DNA from: Paramecium sonneborni
Taxonomy: Eukaryota > Ciliophora > Oligohymenophorea > Peniculida > Parameciidae
DNA: 64,000 bases
Direction of reading: 5' to 3'
Assembly: GCA_905182985.1 (NCBI GenBank)
Contig: CAJJDN010000040.1
Span: 60,674 to 124,673 of the forward strand
The notes beneath the pieces are model-generated. The model ran no database searches and was not told where the DNA came from. It saw only the letters and a list, made by a program, of their open reading frames with translations. The translations under genes and the position numbers were made by a program. Positions 24,641 through 37,605 of this stretch are shown here, in pieces (positions within the stretch are counted from its first letter, which is position 1; each line of letters opens with the position of its first letter).

Positions 24641-25862
24641 ATGAAATTATCCACAGAAAGATATTAACTATATAGGAATTGTCCTATAAGTTTTAATTTA
24701 TCTTGCAATAAACAAATACCATCAATTCCAATAAAAGATTAAGAAACTATTAATTTTATACAACTCTAAGTAAAATCATATAAATAAATTAGGCTTAATC
24801 ATTGTTGGATTAACTAGAACCTGAATCAAATAAACATCAATATTATAATAAGAATATTAATCAATTATTTTAAGAAATAGTTATATATGATCAAAATGAA
24901 GATTTATTATCATTCATCTTTGAATTTAGTTAATTTTATTAGAAAAAAGAGTTATAATAAATTTAGTAAAAGTATTATATAGATATATCAAATCGATCTG
25001 CAATTTTAATGAATAATAATAACAATAGTTTGTAAGAATTTAACACCACAATTTTTATGCATATTTAAAATTTTCATATTCCATCTAAAAATAATATCAT
25101 AAATCATTAATTTGGATCAGTTAATGTATTATACCCACCTGATAAATTTAATATAAGAACAGCTGATAAAAATGGATCTATTTACTTTACTAAACCTATT
25201 TACTTGACTTAATTTTATGCATTAAGTTATAATCTCAATTCTATTATAAGTATGAATAATGGTAATTAAACTATTAAAAAGGTTTCACTACCTGTTAAAA
25301 ATTAATGGGTTTTAGTTATGGGCCCTATTGGTTAATTAATTAATAATATTACTGTAGCAAAAGAAATTCATATTGATTCACTTATGATTAAAGTATAGAA
25401 ATTACAATACACAAAATAATAAATTAAAATTTTGGTTATTGAAAAACTTTTAGAAAGATATTATGAATTAAATTCAGAATCATTATTAGATTCATTGAAA
25501 GTAGATGAAAATTAAGAAGATGGACAATAAAAAATAGTTTCAGCTGCTGATGATTTATATGAATCAGCAGTTTCTATATTTTTGGAATTCTTAGAAAAAG
25601 TTATGTTTAAGATTTAATAATTGAAAAAATAAAAATAATTTGATACTTTAACTCCAGAATAAATACTTGATTTATTATCAGATGTATGTAAGTATTTGAT
25701 TATAAAAAGATTGAAAATGAGATGTCATAAAATGAACTTTTGATTTTTTAGAGTTTGTTTCAAAATTTCATGGTTAAGAAATATAGTGAAAATGAAATTA
25801 TATAGATGTATGAAAAATTACTTTAAATAAATGATGGATTATCAGATAAATAAATAAATTGA
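24641..25862 (+). CDS. Protein of unknown function
   Basis: Starts MKLSTERYQLYRN. A 23-nt intron at about 24764-24786 and a 26-nt one at about 25684-25709 give a continuous protein of about 385 residues with a mixed alpha/beta middle (GSVNVLYPPDKFNI, WVLVMGPIGQL) and a helical, acidic C-terminus. The family is not recognised. It shares a 90-bp divergent spacer with the preceding gene and is convergent (15 bp) with the following one. Confidence 0.62.
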
Positions 25863-25877
25863 ATTATAGTAATATAT

Positions 25878-26564
25878 TCATTTAAGTGAATCTTCATATT
25901 TATGATCTCTTAATATTTTAAATTTATTTTTATAAGCCAAAAATATAGACCATTATTTTGTGAAAGGATTTTCATTTAAGTCTTTAAGAGGAAGTTAAAA
26001 TGATGATTTTGACATCAATTTCTTTTTTTCATTATCATAATACCTCTACATCTTAACTTCAGGTACTTTAATAAATTCCTCTTTTTATAAAGGAGATTCT
26101 TGTTTTTCATTTTAATTTAATAAAATATTAAGAGATTATGATTATGATGAAGTATTTTAAGAAATCAATTTAACAGAACCTCTAACTTTTTTTGGCAAAG
26201 AAGGATTATAATATCCAACAGCAGGTTAATTATTATCTGGTGTTTTTATTAACAAATAATTTTTCTTAATAGGTGGGATATAATTTGATTAAATTGTTTA
26301 TTTATGAGATGTTGACCATGTTGAATAATTAGTATTAAACATTTATGGTTATTAGTAATCTTTAAAGAGAGTCTTCAGAGAAATTAGATTGTTAGTTTCT
26401 TATTAATGAGTTGAATGATTAATAAATCTTAAATAAATAGGTCTTTTTTTAACTTTTGATGGTTATGATTTTGGAGTAATTGAGAAACATGATTTCGATT
26501 TATTAAATTTAAATTAAGTTTTGTAAGTTGTTTTTGATTTAATATCTTCTTATTCATTATCCAT
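25878..26564 (-). CDS. Small basic protein with a PGxYxP-like motif
   Basis: Starts MDNEQEDIKSKTTYK and runs without a required intron for about 228 residues. It is basic and Ser/Lys/Pro-rich. One segment, QPAVGYYNPS, resembles the PGPxxYxP element of sperm-tail/microtubule-associated proteins, which would suit a ciliary or cortical microtubule protein. A single motif is weak support. Confidence 0.55.
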
Positions 26565-26689
26565 GATTCCAGTGATAAAATCATACTAGGATTTAGTTTA
26601 TAGAATTGATTAAAGTGATTATTTCATTAAAATTATTAAGATAAATTATCAATAAATAAAATAAAATATTAGTTTAACATCACTTATAA

Positions 26690-28854
26690 ATGAATTTCAC
26701 TTTTATGATAGATAATTGTTTATCTTCTTGTTAAATAACTTATAATGGACTCACAATATTAGATTATGCCAAGAGTGCTATAGAATACTTTGTAAAAAAG
26801 AGAACAAAGAATCCAGAAAATAAATATGATTAATACCATCTTTTTTCGTCAAAGTAATTTTTTGTTCCTTACATATTGTGTATAGTTCTTCAATCTCAAC
26901 ATGGACAAATGATGTATGCCACTTTTTACAAAAACTCAAAACTATTCAACCATAGTTCGAATCTAACTTCAATTTAGATGACTGTTTCCACAATTTAAAC
27001 AAATTTAGAACTTTAAATGGTTATTAATATATATATTTTAATCACAGGCACTGATAATCTTTATGGAGGAAGAGATGTCTTGAAAATTGAATCAGCTATC
27101 ATATTTGTATTCACAAACAGAGAATACATGGGACCTGCTTTCCATTAATTGATTAGATGGGACTATAGACTTCTTGTTTTTTTATTACAACCTCCTGGAT
27201 TAGAAGAAACTAATACAATTTCTATTTCAACTAATTGGCATCATCTAGCTTCTTCTGTAGGTTAAGGAGTTTGTTTCGAAATTCAAGATTATAATATTTT
27301 ATTCTAAATCTTAGATGATCCAAAATTAACACCACCATAAATATCTATTCAATTAAATCTTTTAGATTAATAAAATAAATATGATGAAATTTAATCAATG
27401 ATTGAAAAAACTAAAATTGATTAATAATCAAGTCAGTCTTCTTATTTGGTAAGATCTCCTTAAAAACCAAATCAATCTTTTGCTTCTGTTCGTTTAAAAT
27501 GTTAACCTAATATGACAATATTTACTAAAGTTTATTTACCTGAATAATATCCCTTTACAGATTTTAATGTATTTATACTTATTTTAATTAATAGAATTAT
27601 CCAGCATACCCAGAATATTTTGTAGATTTTAATGTATCTTTTTAGGCTAAATTACCTTAATAATTACCTTATTAGGAAATATTTATTGAAAATGCTTCAT
27701 TATTAAAATTTGTCTAGGGTATATCAACTACTAAAATCAAAACATTATAATTTCCCATATTTTATTTTGAAAAACGAGATGAATAATAATATCAATATTT
27801 TGTTGGATTATTTTTGTTTTAGTAAAATTCAACTATTATGGAATTGCGATTGTATTAATTTTAATATTCAATTTTTTTAGTTATTTCCCTAATTTTTTAA
27901 ATTATTATGAACTCTTAATTTAATGTAGTAATTCTACTGATGAAACAAGAAGATTTGCAGAATAAAAATTTTTATAATTTCTTTAAACAATTCCAAATTA
28001 TTATGCTCCATGTATTAGAAAAAATCAAAATGAATAAAGTATTTAAGTAAAATTATTAAAACAATATTATAATTTAGATATAAAGATAATTAACATTTTT
28101 GATTGATGAACAAACTCAATAATTTTATATGTCAAAAGTAAAAGCTCATTAGGCTAAGATTTAAAAGATAAAAAAATAAATTGAAGATGAAAATTATAAG
28201 AATAGATAATTACATATATCAAGAAAGAGTTAATGTTGTGCTGCATTCAGCGAAAATTATTAAATTAAATTCTAAGATTAAATTAATTGTGAATTCAGAT
28301 AAGTAACATAGTATTAAAAGGATGTCAACTTTTAAAGTTTTCTACCTTAATCAGAAATACAATCATGTTTGCCTTAAATGCCAATTATATAACCAACGTT
28401 AAGAAATATATATTTAGATTTTGATGAATTAGAAGTGAGATTAGAACCATAATTTTGTGGTAATCCATGGAAATTATAAAGAAAAACATATAGAGATGGA
28501 AATGAAATTAAAGTTAATATTATTATTTAAATATAGAATGAATAAGAAGAAATTTAATTTGAAGATATGATGCTAACGAAAATGGATTCTGAAAAGAAAT
28601 CTTAAACAAAAAATAGAAGGAAAGGATTTATGAGGCTAAAGGATATACAAAATTGTAATCATAAATAAGTTAATATTGAATAATAAGAAATGGAAATAGA
28701 AGAAAATCAAACCGAATCATAATCATAAACCAAATTAAAATATGGTTCTATACCATTTAATCCTCATTTTTAAGTAATTCTTTCTTCCAAATAGGCTAAA
28801 ATTAAATTGATTGTCCTAGCGAAATTGAATAATTCTGTATCCACAAACAATTGA
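26690..28854 (+). CDS. INTS6: Integrator complex subunit 6-like protein (von Willebrand A domain)
   Basis: An N-terminal VWA domain starts MNFTFMIDNCLSS. INTS6 has DTSAS here; this protein has DNCLS, keeping Asp and the last Ser of the metal site. ILDYAKSAIEYFVKKR, GTDNLYGGRD, SAIIFVFTN and QLIRWDYRLLVFLLQPPG follow in the INTS6 order. Integrator processes snRNA and attenuates RNA polymerase II; INTS6 links it to PP2A. Introns of about 32, 28 and 26 nt (near 26850, 27018 and 27570) repair the frame. The C-terminal 400 residues are charged and less conserved. Identification is from family knowledge without a search. Confidence 0.68.
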
Positions 28855-29018
28855 AACACTAAAGTAAAAAAAAAAAATTATTTTGCTTGTCTTTTAGTAG
28901 CTTTTGTAATAAAAGCGTAGTTTATTTTTAACTTAAATTTTTGCTTCAATATTTTTTTTGTTTTTTTTGATAATTTAAATTATTGATGTTTACAAATACT
29001 CTAGGGACATAAAATACA

Positions 29019-30125
29019 ATGCCTTAACAATAATAATAAGGTTTATCAGGATAGAGTGCTTTAGTTTTTGGTAATACGGCTGTTTCCGGCAATATTTTTG
29101 GACAAACACAACAATTGACTACACCAATAGGATAAACCTAAAATTAAGGAATACTTGGATAATAACCAAATTAGATTGGTTAACCTTAAGCATTTGGAGG
29201 ATAACCATTATAGACAACAAATTTAATATAATAACCTTAAGGTTAGCAAATGGGAATTTTAGGTCAATAAACCGCATAATTTGGTTAAACCTAATAAACT
29301 GGATTTCTAGGATAATATCCTAACTTACAAGGTGGATAAATTGGATAAATGTAATAACAACCATTAATATAGCCATAATAGCCATAGTAATAATAACCTT
29401 AATAATAATAATAATAACAATAACAATAACAATAACAATAATAGAATAAATAATATACAATTTAATAAATAAAAAATGAAACATAGAAACACATTGATAA
29501 CTTATCTAAAACCATATTAAATAAAGAAAAAATTGAAAAAAATTAAAAAAATTTGTAGTTAATTGAAAAAAATTCTCTTAGAAATATTTAGTAATAATAA
29601 CAATAATAACCTCAGGTGAATCATTCTATTGGATATGGTATATCTTAATAATAAGGACAAAGACCAATATAAAAAGTTGATCCAAGAAATCATACTGCAA
29701 AAGTTGAAAAATATTATAGTGAATGGAATAAGGGAATTTAAAGAATTGTATAAAAATAAGGAGAAACTATTAATCAATTAAATGAATTAAATTCTCTGTT
29801 ATGCCAATAAGAAACTTTTTATGGTATTGTAAAATGTAAAATTAATTAGAAATAGATGAAGAGTCATTGATAGATTCTATTAAATAACTTGGAAAAGAAC
29901 TCAATTAATTAGAATATAAGATTGTAGATATAGTAAAATTGTAGGAGAAAATTTTAGGATTAGAAAAAGAAGAATCAGAATGGGATCAAATTGTTAATAA
30001 TTTGAGCGAATGTCTAACCCTCCTAGAAATTTAAACTGTAAATAATAGAAATTTTATAATTTTAGAAAGAAGTGGAAGAACAATTACATTAAGCTGAAAT
30101 TCATCCAAAAATAGTAAATAAATGA
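29019..30125 (+). CDS. FG-repeat nucleoporin, Nup62/Nsp1 type
   Basis: The N-terminus is a Gln/Gly-rich low-complexity domain with FG-type units (SALVFGNTAVSGNIFGQ, GILGQ, QFGQ, AFGGQ) and a poly-Gln stretch near 29400-29440. The second half is coiled coil (KVEKYYSEWNKGIQRIV, LGKELNQLEYKIVDIVKLQ, ESEWDQIVNNL). That layout is the central-channel nucleoporin Nup62. Introns of 20 nt near 29837 and 28 nt near 30041 restore the frame to TGA at 30123. The FG region would line the pore and bind transport receptors, and the coiled coil would pair with Nup54/Nup58 homologues. Confidence 0.78.
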
Positions 30126-30271
30126 GATTAATAGCGCTAATATATATTTAATAAAATTTAATTAATTATTAATACAATTTTTAATAAATTATTTCAATGA
30201 AATATTAAAAGTAATTCTAAAACTTAATTTATAAAAGTTAGATTGTATCATTTAAATGAAAATAAATTATA
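30126..30271. other. Spacer before the gap, possible gene start
   Basis: Very AT-rich. An ATG near 30198 opens a short plus-strand frame running towards the gap; it could be the 5' end of the gene seen after the gap, but nothing more can be said. Confidence 0.3.
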
Positions 30272-30774
30272 NNNNNNNNNNNNNNNNNNNNNNNNNNNNN
30301 NNNNNNNNNNNNNNNNNNNNNNNNNNNNNNNNNNNNNNNNNNNNNNNNNNNNNNNNNNNNNNNNNNNNNNNNNNNNNNNNNNNNNNNNNNNNNNNNNNNN
30401 NNNNNNNNNNNNNNNNNNNNNNNNNNNNNNNNNNNNNNNNNNNNNNNNNNNNNNNNNNNNNNNNNNNNNNNNNNNNNNNNNNNNNNNNNNNNNNNNNNNN
30501 NNNNNNNNNNNNNNNNNNNNNNNNNNNNNNNNNNNNNNNNNNNNNNNNNNNNNNNNNNNNNNNNNNNNNNNNNNNNNNNNNNNNNNNNNNNNNNNNNNNN
30601 NNNNNNNNNNNNNNNNNNNNNNNNNNNNNNNNNNNNNNNNNNNNNNNNNNNNNNNNNNNNNNNNNNNNNNNNNNNNNNNNNNNNNNNNNNNNNNNNNNNN
30701 NNNNNNNNNNNNNNNNNNNNNNNNNNNNNNNNNNNNNNNNNNNNNNNNNNNNNNNNNNNNNNNNNNNNNNNNNN
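30272..30774. other. Assembly gap (503 N)
   Basis: A run of N with no sequence information. Any reading frame drawn across it is meaningless. Confidence 0.99.
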
Positions 30775-31112
30775 TATATTAAGATAGATAAAATTATTAT
30801 AAATGATAATCAATTATTTTAATTTGAATATAAAAAATTATAATCCTTCTTAATTTTATATAGGGTTACGATAAATTATTAAATGTTGTTATTGTTTCAA
30901 ATATAATGAAAAACTCATAAATTGTTAATCAATTAATTAAATTATTAAACTATAAAAACTTATTGATTTTTAGTCTTACTCTCTAATTCCTTAAGATAGC
31001 ATTTATTCAACAAGAAAAATGTGATTCAAAAAGACTTTGGAAATTTTAAAAATATGATTAAATAATCTTGAATATGATTTAATTTAAAAATATATTGTTT
31101 ATTTTTCAATGA
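30775..31112 (+). CDS. 3' part of an unknown gene emerging from the gap
   Basis: After the gap a plus-strand frame reads YDKLLNVVIVSNIMKNSQIV... with Leu/Ile-rich helices (ARM-like in appearance) to TGA at 31110. An intron probably ends near 30863 (TATAG). The 5' end is lost in the gap, so length and identity are unknown. Confidence 0.38.
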
Positions 31113-31224
31113 TTAATTTTTGTTTTTTTGAAATGAGAATATCAACCTTAAACACTAAAACTGATAAAATATGATTTATATATAAAAGTGAATGTAATAT
31201 TGTGAATATATAAGAATGTTATAT

Positions 31225-31913
31225 TCATTTGTATTACTTTAAATTGATTTTCTACGTTCTGGCACTTAATGGTTGATTTGTAAAACATAAAGATATTTAA
31301 TCTTTTTTTGGTTGATCCTTTAAGAAAAGAGTTTTGTAACAACTTAAAATACCTTTATTTACAGATGCTTAAAATTAAGCATTGTCATTAGTAAATCTAC
31401 GGGAACTTTTGACTTAAACTTTTGGATTAGATATTTCTTAAATTGTCACTTCTTTATCGATTTTCAAACTTTTTTTTTTCTCTTCCATTCGATCTGATTC
31501 ATTGTAGAGATTGAATCCTCTAACAAAAGTAACTTCAATATTGTCATGATTCAGATTAACTTATGGTGAAATTTTTTTATAAAAACCCCCTTTCTTAATT
31601 TTGTTGGGATCTTAAAATTCTCTTGAGTTCATTTTAATCAATTTTTATGAAGAAATCTTAATTGGTTGATCCTCTAATAATGTAACTATAGATACTTACT
31701 TATTTTGTCAGCTTAATCAGTTGGAGAAAGTTGTCTAAGAGACTAAAACTATATGTTGCTGCTGCTATTAGAATCTTATTGAGTAGAGCATGTTAGACTT
31801 TAGTAATTCTATCTGTTTTCCATAAAGCTATATTTCTGAAAGTCAATTTTTGCTTTAATGTATTTCTTTTTTGTTATTAAACTAGTTTCTTATTTTACAG
31901 ATTAATTTCTCAT
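31225..31913 (-). CDS. Small basic protein of unknown function
   Basis: Starts MRNQSVKQETSLITKKKYIK. A 26-nt intron near 31679-31704 joins it to KDQPIKISSQKLIKMNSREF, and the frame then runs to TGA at 31225 (about 220 residues). Lys/Ser/Gln-rich, no membrane span, no motif recognised. A 20-nt GTA...AAG segment near 31345 could be a further intron but need not be. Confidence 0.55.
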
Positions 31914-32212
31914 TTTATTTAATAAAACAATTTTGAATAGTATTATATATAAATTGTGATTATAATTAATTCGAAAATTTAAAAATGAACTTTTTTTATA
32001 AATAATCATTATATAATTTTAATTATGAGTTTTCAAACTTTTGATATTAACTCATCTTAATATATTTAATCACAAATTATATATATATGAAATTAATCAA
32101 AAATCAATTAAATTCATTGATTGATATCTCTCATTAAAAATAATATTATTATTTATTTTTAGAATCTGGCTCATATTTATAATTATAATCAATATATATA
32201 TTAATTCTACCT

Positions 32213-32530
32213 ATGGTAATTGAAAAAAGGACTTCTAAAAGAATTTAAACCATTTAGGATCCTCTTAATATAACTAAAGAATTAAATCTTGGCATATTAA
32301 GAATTTAGAATTACAAAGAATTTAAGACACGGAATTTTGATGATTTATATAATAAATCATTATAGTAGTAAAATCATTTACATTTATTAGATTATTTATT
32401 GATATTCTTTTATTGTATTATTAGACAAATCTATTTTTGCAGAACAAAGACTTATCATAAATATTTAAAATTACTTAATAATTTCATTTAAGGCTTGTGC
32501 TCTATCTTTTTATTCTAATTTCAGTTCTGA
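32213..32530 (+). CDS. Uncertain small ORF, unknown
   Basis: MVIEKRTSKRIQTIQDPLN... looks coding for about 45 residues, after which the frame becomes hydrophobic and runs antisense to the 3' end of the kinesin gene. The true end is probably earlier, by an intron I cannot place. Confidence 0.33.
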
Positions 32531-34696
32531 TTTTAATTTAATAACTTCATTTTCTTTCCTTATTAACTTTTAATTGATAATATCATAACTATCTATAAAT
32601 TAGTTGTTCAATTCGACATATTATTAGACTTTTTCTTTATTCTCTTGATTTTTTTCTAATTCTAACTACAAGGCTTAATTTTAATTAAATAAATTATCGA
32701 AAATTTATTTAAATTCGTTCTATAAATTATCTTTTTCTTAATTTAATTAACTAGTTATTTTTAATTAATTATTCAGTAAACTATAAATATGTTAAAACTT
32801 TTCTTTTAATCCCACTTATATTGACTCATTTGTAGGGAAATTTTATTCAAGTTCCATTTATTAATTAAGCTCTTGTAGAAAATTAAGTTACCTTATCTCT
32901 AAATTATAGTAGCTTTCTTTTTCTTTTTTGAGCACTTTCATACTCTTTAAAATTTTTTTTGATTTAACATTATTTAGTTTTCTATATTTGTTTAGTTCTT
33001 TTGACTATTCTTCAATAAAATTTTCCTTTTCTTTCAATATATCTTAAAAGGAATTTAAATTTTATTGAAGATTTTCTGTTTTTACATTAGTTTATTAAAT
33101 CTCTAATTATAATCTTGATATTTCATCACTCTAAAGCTCAATAGTCTATGAATCTATATCCATTCGATCTTAATATATTAATAATTAATTGTTTAAATCT
33201 GCAATTTCATCTTAGTGTTAGGTTAAAGGGTTTTCATACTTTTCAATAAGTGTTTACTGAAAAGAATGATAAGCTTTTAGTTATTTTTTATCTTATTATA
33301 ACTAGGTAATAATTAATTATTATTCATTAATCTTATCCTTTAAGATTGTATCATTCTAAGACAATTCTAATATTTTTTGATTTAAGATCTCATTTTTATA
33401 TTTTAATTCTTTTTGAATTTCAATAGCTTATTAAATTTAAAGATCCCTATTTGAATAATTTTGCTCTTCTAATTCGACAATTCTTTTTTCATAGTATTCT
33501 TTCATTTCATTTAATTATTTTTTCAATTATTCTTAAAATAATTCATTTTCATTGAATTCACTATTTTGACTGAATATTTCTGAAATCAATTCTACTTCTT
33601 ATTAGAATTTCGGAATTATTTCAAATTTTGAATTTTTTTATAATGAAAGTTCTTCTTTTAATCTCTTAATTTCTGCTTTTAGGCTTTCTCTATCTTCTCC
33701 TATTTCTTCATTAATAATAACTTAGTTTTTAATATTTTTAGCTCTAGAAGCAAAATTTAATGTTCCTAAAGTTTCTTAAAATGAAATGCTTGCTTCAGAG
33801 ATTGTAGTAATCATGATTGTCTTTGAATTACCTCCCAAACTTTCTCTTAATAAAAAAGTTAATTTGCTATCTCTATATGGAATAAATCTCTTTGAATTTT
33901 CAGCAAGAGTATTAATAACTAATCCTAAAACTGTTAAAGATTTATTAATATTAGCTGCTTCCTTTAGTCTTTCACCAGTGGCAGCAGTTAATTTTTATCT
34001 TTCACTACCAGCTAAATCAACAAAATTTAACTTGCTCTTTCTTGTATAAATTCCCTAAATTTTTTATTCTAATTAAATTGTAAAAACTGAATGGCTTCTT
34101 GAACTCTCAAGATTCATTTAAGTAGCTGAAACATGTCTATTGTTATTTCCTCTTTATAATAAAGATAAAATATCATTATAAGAACTAGCTACTATTTCAG
34201 TGAGATTTTCAACATATACTCTCTTTAAATCTTCTCTGATAGTAAGAGGTAATTGTTTAGTATCATTTAAAAGATCAATCAATTATTCATTATATATTTC
34301 TAAGTAAGTACATTTAATAGACCAAGTTTATTCTTTTGGTAAGTTAACAAAAAGTTATTAAATTAATCTAGGTTGTAATCCAAAATGAATTTCTTCATTT
34401 TATAAGCCATCTAATCCTTTTCCTTACATAGTATATGTTTTCCCTGTTCCTGTTTAACCATAAGCAAATATACAAAAATTAAATCCATTCAAAAATGACT
34501 CAATTGTAGAAATTCCAATTTTATCAAACACTTACTCTTATGTTGAATTGATTCCCAATACATGATCATAATGATATTCCTTCTTATTATATAGAATAAC
34601 AGAATTATTTGTGGTAGACACACAAGAATGTGCTCCCAAATGTGTTTCTCTTTCATTGAGTGGTCTAACTCTGACCAACACTTTTATATTTTCCAT
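32357..34696 (-). CDS. Kinesin with N-terminal motor (kinesin-12-like)
   Basis: The motor starts at residue 1 ([17 protein letters not shown]). The P-loop is [16 protein letters not shown], switch [12 protein letters not shown], switch [13 protein letters not shown], and the neck [15 protein letters not shown]. All ATPase motifs are intact, so a plus-end motor is expected. The remaining 400 residues or so are coiled coil (Glu/Lys/Gln-rich), typical of a dimeric kinesin-12/KIF15-type or related motor. Hardly any introns are needed. The 3' end at 32357 is the first in-frame TGA and overlaps a weak plus-strand ORF. The loop reading [12 protein letters not shown] is also as expected. Confidence 0.88.
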
Positions 34697-35381
34697 TTAG
34701 ATTATTTTAACGATTTATTTAAAGAATTTATGTAATGAAAAAATGATTGATAATAATTTAAATTTATTAATATATTTCAAATCAATATGAGACTATACAA
34801 GCATAAAATGAAGAACTAAAATATCTTAATAAAATGAGATTAGAGAATTAGGTTTATAATAAATCTATAAATAATTAGACATGATAAAAAATAAACAGAA
34901 TAATAGTTTAATATGTTACTAAGAAATTTTTAATTGAATAAAAATAAAAAGATAATGAAAAGATTTAAGGATGCTTAATTGGAATTGTAAATAGCTTTTA
35001 TTTACTTCATAAGTTACTTTAGTTGCTAAAATAATTAATAAATCACAAAAACTTTGTTTTATTATTAGATAATGCTACTGATCATAAATTCAGAAAATGA
35101 GCCTTATACTTATGTAACAAAGAAAAGGTATATTAGAGTTTCTGTTGGACAACTACATAGATATAATTTCGAGATAGATAAAATCAATTTAATCTCTTAT
35201 AAATGGTTTATTATATTTTTATTATTTTTTTATACTATAGTTTTGTCGAAATTATATTTTTTATTAAAAAATATCATTATAATAGTCAATGACTGATTAA
35301 TTAAAGTAGAAGAAAAATGCTAAAATTTTATTTCTTTAAACCGTTATATTAAATGTTTGACGCATAATTTTATATTATTAA
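34697..35381. other. 685-bp region with weak plus-strand coding traces
   Basis: Plus-strand stretches such as YETIQAQNEELKYLNKMR (about 34790-34850) and GCLIGIVNSFYLLHKLLQ (about 34980-35035) look coding, but a TGA near 34880 and the absence of a start prevent a gene model. It may be a broken gene or one with introns I could not place. Confidence 0.35.
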
Positions 35382-36481
35382 ATGAATAAATTCGAATTGC
35401 CATCAAATTTGAGAATTTCAAATTTTTTATAAAATGAAATAACAAAAACAGATAAATATGTTAAATAACATGTAAGGGTGTCTATAAATTTTAATTTTAG
35501 GAGAAAGAATTAAACACTCTCCAAAAATACTCAAAAATAATTTCATAGAACTGTCAATCCAATAAAGAGAAATTATCTCAATTATTTTCAAAATAATTTG
35601 AACTTGATTAATAGATGAAGCAGAAAAGTAATCAAGTAATTAAATTTGTATTTAATTTAGTTGAAATAAAAGAGGTATCTGTATGAATAAAGTTATCTTT
35701 AATAATAAAAAGAGAGGAATTATTTACAAGAATTGGATTCGTATTGGAGTTATTAATAAAACTTTTATCCGAATCTTGATTAGATGTCAGACTCAGTCGA
35801 AAAATCTCGATAACAATTAATTTAATTTTATGAACATCTATTATCTTTAGAAGAAAATTAATTAGATAGGAATTAAATAAAATAAAAAATATTTTAATTG
35901 AGAGATGCATAAGTAAATTATTAAAAATATTTGCAAGATTAAGTATAACAAATTTAAGAACATAGAAAGTAAAATTAAAAAAGCTGAATAATTAAGAACA
36001 GAGAGATTAGATACTTCAGTAGAAAAATTAAAGAAACATGAATAACATATTTAAGATGTTATGTATCAGAACTAAATTTTAAGTGAAAGAAAGTCTGATC
36101 ATTTTAAAAATAAAATGGATATTTTGAAGGAGAAACTTCACTTGTCTGAATTAGAAGAAGAATAGAAAAGAATAGAATAAGTTTCAAAAACAATAGAAAA
36201 AGATAATCATAGATTAAAAGTTAATTTACTAATTATGATAGGTAAAAGTAAATAGTGAAAAAATAAATCAAAAAAATGATTCGATTCATATGAGTAATTT
36301 AGAAGATAAATTAATTAAAATTAACTAATTAGAAAAAATAAGATAAATTATAAAAAAAGGTAGACTTTAATTAGCCAACAATATGTAATTGTAGAAAAAT
36401 GAAATTGTTTTTCAAATAGACAACATTAGAAATTCCTCTTTGTAGTCAAGTATTTATAAAAGTTAATTTTTATATAATTGA
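35382..36481 (+). CDS. Coiled-coil protein of unknown function
   Basis: Starts MNKFELPSNLRISN. Introns of 29 nt (about 35475-35503), 25 nt (about 35636-35660), 25 nt (about 35911-35935) and 22 nt beginning GTT (about 36219-36240) restore one frame. The product of about 330 residues is almost entirely coiled coil with Lys/Glu/Gln repeats (KIKKAEQLRTERLDTSVEK). No other domain is seen; a structural role is inferred. Confidence 0.66.
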
Positions 36482-36504
36482 TATTATAAAATAAAAATAA
36501 AAAA

Positions 36505-37512
36505 ATGAAACCATAAAGAAGCATAATAAAAGAACTTAAAACTTATTAACAAGATCTCTATAAATCAGGAAGAGAAGGAAAATAATTTAGTATAAGTGAT
36601 TTTCCTAATCTTTCAAGAAAACCAATAGAATGGACTGATTGTGATTAATATATAAAACTTCGATAATAAAAATGTGATAAGAAATTAGCTATTAGATTGT
36701 GTTAGTAATATAAGATTCATAGATCTGATTAACAATTTTATGAGACATTACATAATGTGAATATGGAAAATGTTGGATTTAAAAGGATCTAATTTGTAAT
36801 ATAAATCTAATATAGTCAACTTCATTTGTATTGAGATAGATTAGATAAAATTAATTTATCAAATAGAAACATAGAATGGAATTTTAAGAAACTCAAATTG
36901 ATACTAAAATGTCCACAATTTTAGATAATTCGTTCAAGAAATTTTAATAATCTTTAGATAAGCATTTAGAAATAGAGAAAGATTAATCCCATAAATTTAA
37001 TTTAAAATAAATGACAAAGGAGGAATTATATTCAAAATTATTGAAATTGTAAATTATATCAAAATTAAAGAAAAGCTATTCCAAAATAAAATGTTCCAAT
37101 AGATCATTCTCCTACTATAAATACTATTCAATTAAATTTAGTAATGCCTTCAGGAAATTCTGTATAATATTTTTTTTTATAGAAGTTACATATATCACAA
37201 ACAGAACGAATGTCATCAAAACCATTTATTCCTTATTCAACTTTAAGAGATAATAGAGGATCTGATGATAGTATTAAGTAGCCATTTACAAAATTACAAA
37301 ATTATAGACATAGTAATCCATCTTTTAAAATGATTAAATAAAACTAATAAATCAAATTATCACTTCACACTTAAGGTAATAAAGAAATTAAAAGTATGCA
37401 ACTCATAACCCATCAAAATGATATACCAAAAAATAAAAAAATACATAAAAGACATTTCACAAACTATGATATAATAGATAATATAAACATCTTTAAAGAA
37501 ACAAATTGCTGA
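36505..37512 (+). CDS. Basic protein of unknown function
   Basis: Starts MKPQRSIIKELKTYQQDLYK and contains SDFPNLSRKPIEWTDCDQY. Introns of 20 nt near 36798, 22 nt near 37050 (ending AAG) and 21 nt near 37163 restore frame to TGA at 37510. The first third is helical with several Cys; the last third is Ser/Asn/Lys-rich and probably disordered. It begins 24 bp after the previous gene on the same strand. Confidence 0.6.
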
Positions 37513-37605
37513 AATTAATTATTATTATTTTTGTTTAAATATAAATTAATTAAATTTTATCAATATATTAGATTAATAAACTTAAAAATAAATATTGTAA
37601 AAAAT

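Noticed and set aside
28861..29018. Promoter motif before the nucleoporin gene
   Set aside because: Only homopolymer T/A runs; no element that can be distinguished from background.
30238..30822. Three long ORFs across the N run
   Set aside because: They consist of unknown bases only; the gap carries no information.
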